Positions 42,965 through 51,174 of a stretch of DNA of 64,000 nucleotides are shown one piece after another. The notes below the pieces were generated by a model, which searched no databases, was not told the DNA's origin, and saw only the letters and a program-made list of their open reading frames with translations. The first letter of the stretch is position 1. Every line of letters begins with the position of its first letter. The DNA is taken from assembly GCF_039592695.1 (NCBI RefSeq), contig NZ_JBBUTK010000001.1:744001-808000 (forward strand), given 5' to 3'. The translations under genes were made by a program, and so were the position numbers. The DNA comes from Flagellimonas_A sp039592695. GTDB taxonomy: Bacteria > Bacteroidota > Bacteroidia > Flavobacteriales > Flavobacteriaceae.

Positions 42965-44455
42965 TTATGCCCGGGCCGGTACGGCCAATTGCTTGATCTT
43001 TATTTTTAGGGCAGCAAACAACAATGTCATAAATGGACTCATCCAATTAAAAATGGCATAGAAAAAATAATCGCCCACGGCCACCCCTAAAACGCCACTA
43101 TGATAAGCACCGCAGGTGTTCCAAGGTACCAATACCGAGGTCACCGTTCCTGAATCCTCCAACGTGCGGCTTAGGTTTTCTGGTGCCAAGCCACGTTCTT
43201 CATATGCTTTTGAGAACATTTTACCGGGCACGACCAAGGCCAGGTATTGGTCAGATGCCGTGACATTCAGTGCCAAACAGCTTCCCACAGTACTTGCAAA
43301 AAGGCCGAATGTGGTCTTTGCCATGTTCAACAGTGACTTGGTGATACGCTCCAACGCTCCAATACCATCCATAACGCCACCGAAGACCATGGCACAGACG
43401 ATAAGCCAAATGGTGCCCAGCATGCCCGCCATTCCCCCTGAAGAAAATAAATCATTAAGAGCAGGGTCAGGGGTTTCGATGGCGGTGTCAACCGTGATGG
43501 CGTTCAAAATACCCTTGTATCCTGAAGTAAAGTCCAACAGCTCACCACCACCAATTCTGGCAACGATATCGGGTTGAAAAATCAAAGCGAAAACTCCGCC
43601 CAAGAGCGTTCCCACCAATAATCCCAAAAGGGGAGGGGCCTTTTTGACAATCAACAAAATCACCACTATCGGAACGATGAACAGCCAACCATTGATATTG
43701 AAGGTTGAACCGATGGTGTTCAAAATGGCATCAGTGTCGGCCACACCGTTGGTATCAATGGTAAACCCAATGATGATAAAGACCAAAAAGGTGATAGAAA
43801 TGGTCGGAATGGTCGTCAAGGCCATGTAGCGTATGTGCGAAAAAAGCTCTCCACCTGCCATGGCCGGGGCCAGGTTGGTGGTATCACTCAACGGGCTCAT
43901 TTTATCCCCAAAATAGGCCCCAGAAAGTACGGCGCCAGCAGTCATGCCCAATGATATGCCCAAGGCCTCACCGATGCCAATCAGGGCAATGCCCACGGTT
44001 GCTGCCGTCGTCCAGCTGCTACCAGTGGCTATCGAAATAATGGCACAAATAATGACACAGGCCGCCAAAAATATAGTCGGATTCAAAATTTGCAATCCGT
44101 AATAAATCATGGCGGGAATAATACCGCTGACCAACCAAGTACCCGAAAGTGCACCAACCATCAATAGAATGAGAAGGGCACCGGTCGTTGAACGCACATT
44201 CTCTGCCACCTCGGCCAACATTCGTTTGTACGACACCTTGTTGAAGAAACCTACAATGGCGGCTACCGCACCGCCCAACAACAGAATGAATTGATTGGAA
44301 CCACTCAAGGCATCATCACCAAACACATAGACGTTATAGGCCAACATCGCTACCAAAACGAAGACGGGGATTAGGGCTTCCCAGATGTTCAATTCCCTGT
44401 TTTCAATGATTTTTTCGTTTTCTCGATACTTGGCTTTTTTGTCCTTTTGGGCCAT
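42965..44455 (-). CDS. nhaC: NhaC-family Na+/H+ antiporter
   Basis: A 496-residue inner-membrane antiporter with about 12 membrane segments. AIISIATGSSWTTAATVGIALIGIGEALG and SGAYFGDKMSPLSDTTNLAPAMAG are the NhaC family blocks, the latter with conserved Asp. FASTVGSCLALNVTASDQYLALVVPGKMF near the end is also conserved. A cytoplasmic basic N-terminus precedes segment 1. Sodium export suits a marine cell. Ion preference not proven; some NhaC members carry other substrates such as lactate or malate. Confidence 0.92.
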   Translation of the reverse strand: MAQKDKKAKYRENEKIIENRELNIWEALIPVFVLVAMLAYNVYVFGDDALSGSNQFILLLGGAVAAIVGFFNKVSYKRMLAEVAENVRSTTGALLILLMVGALSGTWLVSGIIPAMIYYGLQILNPTIFLAACVIICAIISIATGSSWTTAATVGIALIGIGEALGISLGMTAGAVLSGAYFGDKMSPLSDTTNLAPAMAGGELFSHIRYMALTTIPTISITFLVFIIIGFTIDTNGVADTDAILNTIGSTFNINGWLFIVPIVVILLIVKKAPPLLGLLVGTLLGGVFALIFQPDIVARIGGGELLDFTSGYKGILNAITVDTAIETPDPALNDLFSSGGMAGMLGTIWLIVCAMVFGGVMDGIGALERITKSLLNMAKTTFGLFASTVGSCLALNVTASDQYLALVVPGKMFSKAYEERGLAPENLSRTLEDSGTVTSVLVPWNTCGAYHSGVLGVAVGDYFFYAIFNWMSPFMTLLFAALKIKIKQLAVPARA

Positions 44456-44624
44456 TTGATTGGTTTTGCGTAGCGGTAATATTACGATTTTGGCCCATGA
44501 TGTCCAAAATCGGCCGTCTTTTGTAAAAGTTTAACCTAAAAATGCGTTAAAACTGAAATGTGCAACAATTTGGTTGGGTAATTTTCTGTTCTATAGCAAC
44601 ATCAATCAGAAAGCCATACAACCA

Positions 44625-45014
44625 ATGAAACCAAAAGTACGTTTGATTCTGACAGCGTTGGCCACTATCATTGGCGCATTTTCACTCTTGCTCTTTACTA
44701 CGCTTGTGCAAGATGTCTTCTTTAAAGAAATCAATTATTGTGTTTCAAATAGAGCAGATATCGCTTTTAAAACTATGGCCTTGATGGCAGCGGGTGGCAT
44801 AGTCGGTTTTAAGGCCTCACTCATTGTGGTACGTTCAAATTTTTGGCCGCATGTGCTTATTTCGTTCGGATTGTTGGCACAATTGTTTTTTATCACGGGC
44901 TGCCCACAAAGTGCCAATCCATTTTGGTTTGATGTGTTCCAGAATTTTTCTCTTGTCGCCGGGCTTTGGGTGGGTTCTTTTGCTGCATTGAAATTTCCTT
45001 TGGCACCTGTGTAA
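44625..45014 (+). CDS. Small four-helix membrane protein, unknown
   Basis: A 129-residue protein with four hydrophobic segments (about 6-28, 45-65, 72-92, 105-125) and few charges. I know no family for it. The frame extends 17 codons upstream to a TTG at 44574, but MKPKVRLILTALATIIG is the natural membrane-protein start. It diverges from nhaC and precedes lpdA by 83 bases. Function unknown. Confidence 0.6.
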   Translation: MKPKVRLILTALATIIGAFSLLLFTTLVQDVFFKEINYCVSNRADIAFKTMALMAAGGIVGFKASLIVVRSNFWPHVLISFGLLAQLFFITGCPQSANPFWFDVFQNFSLVAGLWVGSFAALKFPLAPV

Positions 45015-45097
45015 AGGCATCCTGTTTTCCTTAAAACATTCGTATTTTTACATTCGTTTTAGATTATCTGTTCTATAAATTTTTATAAAGACACTAT

Positions 45098-46504
45098 ATG
45101 AGTCAATATGACGTGGCCGTTATCGGCTCTGGGCCTGGTGGATATGTCGCGGCAATTCGCTGTGCCCAACTCGGAATGAAAACCGCTATCATCGAAAAAT
45201 ATACCACTCTGGGGGGTACTTGCCTGAATGTGGGCTGTATTCCTTCAAAAGCATTGCTCGATTCTTCACACCATTACGAAGATGCCATAAAACATTTCGA
45301 AGAGCACGGTATCGATATTCCCGGAGAGGTCAAGGTCAATCTCAAACAAATGATAGCCCGTAAAGATGCTGTCGTGGAGCAGACCACAAAAGGTGTACAG
45401 TTCTTGATGGATAAAAATAAAATTGATGTCTTTGAAGGGCTTGGCAGTTTTAAAGATGCCACACACATTGAAATCAAAAAAGGAAAAGGCAAGCCCACCA
45501 CGATAGAAGCAAAAAATACCATCATTGCCACAGGGTCAAAACCGTCAACCTTGCCATTCATTGAAATTGACAAAGAGCGCATCATTACATCAACAGAGGC
45601 TTTGACCCTCAAAGAGATTCCGAAACACCTCATTATCATTGGTGGAGGCGTCATTGGCCTTGAATTGGGGCAAGTGTACAAGAGATTGGGCGCTGAGGTC
45701 ACGGTCATTGAGTATATGGACCGTATCATTCCTACGATGGATGGTTCACTTTCAAAAGAATTGATGAAGGTGATGAAAAAACAGAAAGTGAAGTTCAATC
45801 TTTCCCATAGGGTGAAATCTGTAGAAAGAAAGGGTGATGAAATCATTGTAAAAGCAGATGATAAAAAAGGGGAAGAAGTCGAGTTCAAAGGCGATTACTG
45901 TTTGGTTTCCGTTGGCCGACGACCCTATACCGATGGACTGAATGCTGAAGCTGCCGGTGTGAAAATCGATGACAAAGGAAGAATTGAAGTGAACGAACAT
46001 CTTCAAACCAATATCAAAAACGTCTACGCCATTGGTGATGTGGTACGTGGCGCCATGTTGGCCCACAAAGCAGAAGAAGAAGGCACCATGGTCGCCGAAA
46101 TCTTGGCTGGACAAAAACCCCATATCGATTATAATTTGATTCCAGGTGTCGTGTACACATGGCCCGAGGTGGCAGCAGTAGGCAAAACCGAGGAAGAGCT
46201 CAAAGAAGCGGGTATTGATTACAAGGTGGGGCAGTTCCCCATGAGGGCCTTGGGCCGCGCCCGAGCCAGCATGGACATTGACGGGTTTGTCAAAATTTTA
46301 GCCGACAAGAATACCGATGAGGTTTTGGGGGTACACATGATAGGGGCCCGATGTGCCGATTTGATCACTGAGGCGGTCACTGCCATGGAATTCAGGGCAT
46401 CTGCCGAGGATATGGCCCGAATGAGCCATGCACACCCGACCTATGCCGAAGCGGTCAAGGAAGCTGCACTCGCCGCTACAGAAGATAGGGCGTTGCATGT
46501 TTAA
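45098..46504 (+). CDS. lpdA: Dihydrolipoyl dehydrogenase (E3)
   Basis: A 468-residue flavoenzyme, the E3 of pyruvate, 2-oxoglutarate and glycine-cleavage complexes. FAD site GSGPGGYV at 10-17, redox Cys42 and Cys47 (GGTCLNVGCIPSK), NAD site GGGVIGLELGQVY, and the C-terminal His-Glu pair SHAHPTYAEAVKEA. Normal length. Start ATG at 45098. Confidence 0.97.
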   Translation: MSQYDVAVIGSGPGGYVAAIRCAQLGMKTAIIEKYTTLGGTCLNVGCIPSKALLDSSHHYEDAIKHFEEHGIDIPGEVKVNLKQMIARKDAVVEQTTKGVQFLMDKNKIDVFEGLGSFKDATHIEIKKGKGKPTTIEAKNTIIATGSKPSTLPFIEIDKERIITSTEALTLKEIPKHLIIIGGGVIGLELGQVYKRLGAEVTVIEYMDRIIPTMDGSLSKELMKVMKKQKVKFNLSHRVKSVERKGDEIIVKADDKKGEEVEFKGDYCLVSVGRRPYTDGLNAEAAGVKIDDKGRIEVNEHLQTNIKNVYAIGDVVRGAMLAHKAEEEGTMVAEILAGQKPHIDYNLIPGVVYTWPEVAAVGKTEEELKEAGIDYKVGQFPMRALGRARASMDIDGFVKILADKNTDEVLGVHMIGARCADLITEAVTAMEFRASAEDMARMSHAHPTYAEAVKEAALAATEDRALHV

Positions 46505-46528
46505 GGTGATTTTTTTGAAGTAGGATGG

Positions 46529-47725
46529 TCAGTTTTGTACGAAACCAAACAAGCGGTACAACACCATTTTAATGCGTACAAGCAATTCCCTGATTAAAAG
46601 GGAGGCCATTCTAGAGACGATGACCACTTGCACTCCAATAGAATTGATCGCAAAAGTGATTCGACTCTTAACGCCACTTTCGTTTTTATCATACCAAAGT
46701 GCCAATGCAGTACAGGCTACCATAAAAGCCACGGCCCCCGATATGGCCACTGCAGGATTCAATTCGTGGTAAAAGAAACGGTAAAGCCCCAATCCGGTAA
46801 AGCTTCCGTAGAGAATCACAAAGTGAATCACATAAATCGAAAGTGTGTTTTGTCCGATTTTGAGGATGGTAGTGTTTGTCAAAAGACTTCTCAGCAGCAT
46901 AAAAACCGCAAAGACCAGAAAGACATCCCCCAGACGGATAAACAAATAATTGTTCAACTGAATGATGTAGAACAAATCGATTCCCGTTAGTTCGTAGAGT
47001 TTGATGAATCCATCCGAAGAAAAGAAAATCAATTCTATTCCAGAAATCACAGAAAGAACGATTGCGGCCGGGTACAGATGTTTTGAGTCTTTAAAGCGCG
47101 TGAACAGCAGAGAAAGAAACCCTCCAAAAGCGGTATACCCCAGCCAAGGTATGATTGTGAACACAGACCCGTTGACCTTGGTAAAGTAGTTGGCCAAACC
47201 ACTGGGCAAAAAGGCAAATGACCATTGTTTATATAGCGGTTCAAACAAGAACAGCACAAGGGTGATGGCAATCAAGACCAAAGGGAAGGCGAACTTTTTC
47301 CATTTTTCGGTCAATACGTAAACCCCGATGATGGCCAAAATCGACAAACCGATACAGTGCAGTACGTCTACCAAGTAAAAACCTTCATAGATTTTGCCTT
47401 CAAAGAGCCCGAAGATGTTCAATCGAAGCAAATACCCGATAATCAATAATTGCAGGCCCCTTCGAATTCCTTTTTTTACACGGGGGTTGTTCCACCCCGT
47501 CTGCGGCACCCGAACCAAAAGGTAGGTAAAAATGAATCCGGATACGGTAAAGAACACGGGGGCCGTAATGCCCCTGAAGTATAACCAAATCGTGTAGATG
47601 GGGTTCTCAGGATTTCTGAAGATGGTGTCCAACAGACCGTCAATAAAATGCCCTTGCAACATCATGAGGATTGCCCATGCACGCATGGCGTCAATAAAAA
47701 ACAGTCTTGTAGATTTCGGTTTCAT
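46529..47725 (-). CDS. DUF1624/heparan-N-acetyltransferase-type membrane acyltransferase
   Basis: A 398-residue membrane protein with about ten hydrophobic segments. FFIDAMRAWAILMMLQGHFIDGLL is the family opening with the conserved His, as in YeiB and heparan-alpha-glucosaminide N-acetyltransferase relatives. These are thought to pass acyl groups across membranes. Substrate unknown. I start at the ATG 47725; the frame extends to a TTG at 47782. It diverges from the FMN reductase gene across a region with a 10-bp inverted repeat. Confidence 0.82.
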   Translation of the reverse strand: MKPKSTRLFFIDAMRAWAILMMLQGHFIDGLLDTIFRNPENPIYTIWLYFRGITAPVFFTVSGFIFTYLLVRVPQTGWNNPRVKKGIRRGLQLLIIGYLLRLNIFGLFEGKIYEGFYLVDVLHCIGLSILAIIGVYVLTEKWKKFAFPLVLIAITLVLFLFEPLYKQWSFAFLPSGLANYFTKVNGSVFTIIPWLGYTAFGGFLSLLFTRFKDSKHLYPAAIVLSVISGIELIFFSSDGFIKLYELTGIDLFYIIQLNNYLFIRLGDVFLVFAVFMLLRSLLTNTTILKIGQNTLSIYVIHFVILYGSFTGLGLYRFFYHELNPAVAISGAVAFMVACTALALWYDKNESGVKSRITFAINSIGVQVVIVSRMASLLIRELLVRIKMVLYRLFGFVQN

Positions 47726-47738
47726 TGCCCTATATACT

Positions 47739-47803
47739 TGCAGAACAGCCGCTTTGGATGTTTGCGCAGCAAAATTAACCAAAATTCAAACAACTGTTCT
47801 GCA
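47739..47803. promoter_or_regulatory. 10-bp inverted repeat in a divergent control region
   Basis: TGCAGAACAG at 47739-47748 and CTGTTCTGCA at 47794-47803 are perfect reverse complements, 45 bases apart, between the starts of the acyltransferase and FMN reductase genes. Looks like a pair of operator half sites. Confidence 0.5.
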
Positions 47804-47841
47804 TTTGGGCTATTTTAGCAAAATCATGATTTTTAGATAAT

Positions 47842-48375
47842 ATGGCCCAGATTTTAGCATTTGCCGGTAGTAATTCTTCAACATCCATCAATTATCGCTT
47901 GGTTCGCCACACTGTGTCTTTGGTGTCAGGGCATGAGGTGCGACTTTTGAATATGTCAAATTACCCATTCCCCATGTACAGCGCTGACGTTGAACAACAA
48001 AAAGGGTATTCAAATTCGTTGGTCGAATTGAAAAATGACATGCAAAGTGTTGACGCACTCATTATCGGTGTGAACGAGCACAATGGCAATCCCTCTTCCT
48101 ATTTCAAGAATTTGTTGGATTGGCTATCGCGATTGGAACGCAAGTTCTTGGCCGAAAAAAGAGTTTTCTTGTTATCGACCTCAACCGGGAGGGGCGGTGG
48201 TGCAAACGCATTGGGAACCATAGAAAAAATGCTGCCCCGTTTCGGCGCAGAAATTGTCGCAACTTTCTCCCTTCCTTCGTTCAACCATAGTTTTAATGAT
48301 ACCGATGGCATCATCGATGAGAAGTTGAAGAAATCACACCAAGAAGCTTTGAACAAGTTCTCGAGTACCCTGTAA
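47842..48375 (+). CDS. NADPH-dependent FMN reductase
   Basis: A 177-residue flavodoxin-fold reductase. The FMN-phosphate loop is in AFAGSNSSTSINYRLV, and VNEHNGNPSSYFKNLLDWLSR is the family block near residues 75-95. Reduces free flavin, quinones or similar with NADPH. Start ATG at 47842. Directly followed by pabB with 11 bases between. Confidence 0.87.
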   Translation: MAQILAFAGSNSSTSINYRLVRHTVSLVSGHEVRLLNMSNYPFPMYSADVEQQKGYSNSLVELKNDMQSVDALIIGVNEHNGNPSSYFKNLLDWLSRLERKFLAEKRVFLLSTSTGRGGGANALGTIEKMLPRFGAEIVATFSLPSFNHSFNDTDGIIDEKLKKSHQEALNKFSSTL

Positions 48376-48386
48376 ATTCAGATGCT

Positions 48387-49667
48387 TTGCGCAAAAAGCA
48401 ACTTTTTGAGGTCAAACTGAACGAACCGCTTAAAGAACATCTTTTGGGCTGGGCCATTCAGTATGAAAATGCGATTTGGCTTGATGGAAACAACCATGCC
48501 GACAAGTATGGTGCGTTTGATGCACTTTTGGCCGTAGGAGGCAATAATAAATCCTTCCATACCCTAGAGATGCTTCAAGCCAAGCTGGAGAATCTCGGGG
48601 ATTGGCTCTTCGGATATTTTTCCTATGACTTAAAAAATGAATTGGAGCAATTGAGCTCTAATAATTATGATGGACTGGGCTTTCGACAGCTTGACTTTTT
48701 CGTACCTGACAAAATAATTCGTTTTAACGATGGAACTGCAGAACTTCTTTATCAAGAAAGCTGCTTTCACGAGTTGCAGGAAGATCTTAAACAGATAAAA
48801 AATCCCTCAGCCAAGCCTAAAAAATGTGTTGAACAGGGCATTAAAATCAAGCTTCGCATTCACAAGGATGCGTATTTTGAAAAAGTGGGGCGACTGTTGG
48901 AGCATATTCATAGAGGCGATGTCTACGAAGCGAATTTTTGCCAAGAATTCTATGCCCTTAATACTGAAATTGACCCAGTTTCTACCTATTTGAAGCTAAA
49001 TTCAATATCCACCCCACCTTTTGCCACATTTATGAAATTGGGTGAACGTTACTTGCTTTCCGCATCGCCAGAACGATATCTCAGAAAAAAGGGGGCCAAA
49101 ATCATTTCACAACCCATTAAGGGTACTGCGCCCCGGTCAAAAAACTTCGAGGAAGATAAGATGCTCAAAGAAGAATTGGCATCCAACGACAAAGAGCGTG
49201 CTGAAAACATTATGATTACCGATTTGGTCCGCAATGACCTTTCCCGATTTGCAAAAAGGGGCACGGTAAAAGTTGAAGAATTGTGTAACGTACATTCGTA
49301 TAGACAGGTGCATCAAATGGTCTCGACCATCAGCTGTTCGGTCGATGAGAAGATGAACTTGATTGAAATCATCAAAAAAACTTTCCCGATGGGCAGCATG
49401 ACGGGTGCTCCCAAGATTTCGGCAATGCAGCTCATTGAAGCATTGGAAGAGACCAAACGTGGGCTTTACAGTGGCGCGGTCGGATATTTCAATCCGAGTG
49501 GGGATTTTGATTTCAGTGTGGTGATTCGCAGCATTTTGTACAATGCCATAAACAACTATGTGTCGTATTCTGTAGGCAGTGCCATCACCGCCAAATCGAG
49601 CATAGAAAAAGAGTATCAAGAGTGTTTGCTAAAGGCCAAGGCGATGCGTAGTGTGCTAGAAGGGTAG
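48387..49667 (+). CDS. pabB: Aminodeoxychorismate synthase component I
   Basis: A 426-residue chorismate-using enzyme that makes 4-amino-4-deoxychorismate for folate. GRLLEHIHRGDVYEANFCQEF, SASPERYLRKKGAKIISQPIKGTAPR, LVRNDLSRFAKRGTVKVEEL, and FPMGSMTGAPKISAMQLIEALE are all PabB/TrpE core blocks. KIISQPIKGT is PabB-like. The start is TTG at 48387, because no ATG or GTG lies in frame after the reductase stop. PabA and PabC are not adjacent. Confidence 0.9.
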   Translation: MRKKQLFEVKLNEPLKEHLLGWAIQYENAIWLDGNNHADKYGAFDALLAVGGNNKSFHTLEMLQAKLENLGDWLFGYFSYDLKNELEQLSSNNYDGLGFRQLDFFVPDKIIRFNDGTAELLYQESCFHELQEDLKQIKNPSAKPKKCVEQGIKIKLRIHKDAYFEKVGRLLEHIHRGDVYEANFCQEFYALNTEIDPVSTYLKLNSISTPPFATFMKLGERYLLSASPERYLRKKGAKIISQPIKGTAPRSKNFEEDKMLKEELASNDKERAENIMITDLVRNDLSRFAKRGTVKVEELCNVHSYRQVHQMVSTISCSVDEKMNLIEIIKKTFPMGSMTGAPKISAMQLIEALEETKRGLYSGAVGYFNPSGDFDFSVVIRSILYNAINNYVSYSVGSAITAKSSIEKEYQECLLKAKAMRSVLEG

Positions 49668-49671
49668 TTTT

Positions 49672-49861
49672 GCTATTCGCTATTCGCTATTCGCTATTCG
49701 CTATTCGCTTTACGCTTTATGCTGTGCGCAGTGTACTTTTATTGTTGATATTGTTAATTCCAATATTTTTACATCATCCTTAATTCTACATTCGTACCTC
49801 TGACTTCGTATTTCGTACTTCAAACTTCATACCTCGTATTTCCCATTTCGTATTTCATAAT
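49672..49861. repeat. Two tracts of degenerate heptamer tandem repeats
   Basis: First tract 49672-49727: five perfect GCTATTC units, then GCTTTAC, GCTTTAT and GCTGTGC. Second tract 49792-49861: ten seven-base units of TCGTATT/TCGTACT type. About 65 bases without repeat separate them. They fill the gap between pabB and tilS. Confidence 0.85.
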
Positions 49862-49865
49862 TTTG
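49858..49865 (+). promoter_or_regulatory. -7 box of tilS, leaderless
   Basis: TAATTTTG ends 4 bases before the GTG start at 49870, at the right end of the heptamer tract. Transcription would begin close to the start codon. Confidence 0.45.
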
Positions 49866-49869
49866 CATT

Positions 49870-51174
49870 GTGCTTGAACGTTTCAAAAAACATATTGAAA
49901 ACAAACTGCCATTTCTTTCAAAGGGCAAAATTCTGGTGGCCTGCAGCGGCGGATTGGATAGCGTGGTGCTGGCCCACCTTTGTTATAAACTGCAACTGGA
50001 GTTTGCCCTGGCCCACTGCAACTTTAAACTTCGGGGCGATGAAAGTGACGGTGATCAGCAATTCGTCGAGGAATTGGGAAAAAGGATTGATGTTCAAGTA
50101 TTTACTAGAACTTTTGATACACTTGGCTATATCAACAAAAAGGGAGGTTCCGTACAAATGGCGGCCCGCGATTTGCGTTATGCCTGGTTTCAAGAACTTC
50201 AAAAGAACAAAAATTTTGACTTCTTGCTCACCGCCCACCATGCTGATGACAGTTTAGAGACTTTTCTAATCAACCTCTCCAGAGGGGCAGGTATTGACGG
50301 ACTTTCGGGCATTCCAGAACAAAACGGGAATATTATCCGTCCATTGCTTCCGTTCTCTAGAAAAGAGCTACTTGCCTTTGCCAAAGAACAGGATTTGCAA
50401 TGGCGAGAAGACAGCAGCAATGCCGAAACCAAATATTTGCGCAACAAAATTCGCCATGAGGTGGTGCCATTATTGAAGGAGTTGCATCCCGCATTTTTGA
50501 AGAATTTTCAATCCACACAAAGCCACTTGCACCAAACACAGGTATGGCTTGAAGAGCAAATAAAAATAATTAAACAAAAACTTTTCATAGAATATGATAA
50601 CATCATAAAAATCAAAATAGAAGAACTTAAAGAAATACAACCAATAACATCAAGTCTCTATTTTTTGTTCTCAGAGTATGGCTTCACGGAAATCGAGAAT
50701 TTAAAAGACTTGCTGAAAGCCCCAAGCGGTAAATTTTTAGCATCTAAAACACATCGATTGGTCAAAGACCGCAACTATTTGCTTTTGAGTGAAAACGGAG
50801 AAGTTGTTTCAGAACATCATCAAATCGGTGAAGCACAAACTGTTGTCCACGATCCTTTTCAGATGAAAATTGAGACCGTCGATACGTTGGAAAACCCCTC
50901 GAAAAACACTATTTACGTAGATAAGGAAACGTTAAACTATCCGTTATTGATAAGAAAGTGGCAAAATGGCGACTATTTTTATCCTTTCGGTATGAAGCGC
51001 AAGAAAAAGGTGGCCAAGTTTTTTAAGGACGAAAAAGTTGACATCCTATCCAAAGAAAAACAGTGGCTACTCTGTTCAGGCGATGAGATTGTCTGGGTGA
51101 TCGGGCGTAGGGCCGACGACAGGTTCAAAGTAACCCGAGAAACAAAAAATATTTTAAAGTTGACGATTGTATGA
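49870..51174 (+). CDS. tilS: tRNA(Ile)-lysidine synthetase
   Basis: A 434-residue enzyme that modifies C34 of tRNA-Ile to lysidine so it reads AUA. P-loop SGGLDS at residues 26-31; AARDLRYAWFQEL, ADDSLETFLINLSRG and RNKIRHEVVPLL follow. The C-terminal domain (FYPFGMKRKKKVAKFFKDEKVD) binds tRNA. Starts with GTG at 49870. Its stop overlaps the dsbD start (ATGA). Confidence 0.96.
   Translation: MLERFKKHIENKLPFLSKGKILVACSGGLDSVVLAHLCYKLQLEFALAHCNFKLRGDESDGDQQFVEELGKRIDVQVFTRTFDTLGYINKKGGSVQMAARDLRYAWFQELQKNKNFDFLLTAHHADDSLETFLINLSRGAGIDGLSGIPEQNGNIIRPLLPFSRKELLAFAKEQDLQWREDSSNAETKYLRNKIRHEVVPLLKELHPAFLKNFQSTQSHLHQTQVWLEEQIKIIKQKLFIEYDNIIKIKIEELKEIQPITSSLYFLFSEYGFTEIENLKDLLKAPSGKFLASKTHRLVKDRNYLLLSENGEVVSEHHQIGEAQTVVHDPFQMKIETVDTLENPSKNTIYVDKETLNYPLLIRKWQNGDYFYPFGMKRKKKVAKFFKDEKVDILSKEKQWLLCSGDEIVWVIGRRADDRFKVTRETKNILKLTIV

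Noticed and set aside
45274..45888. Minus-strand frame of 204 codons inside lpdA
   Set aside because: Antisense shadow, no domain seen.
49672..49861. CRISPR-like array
   Set aside because: Units of seven bases, no spacers, no cas genes.
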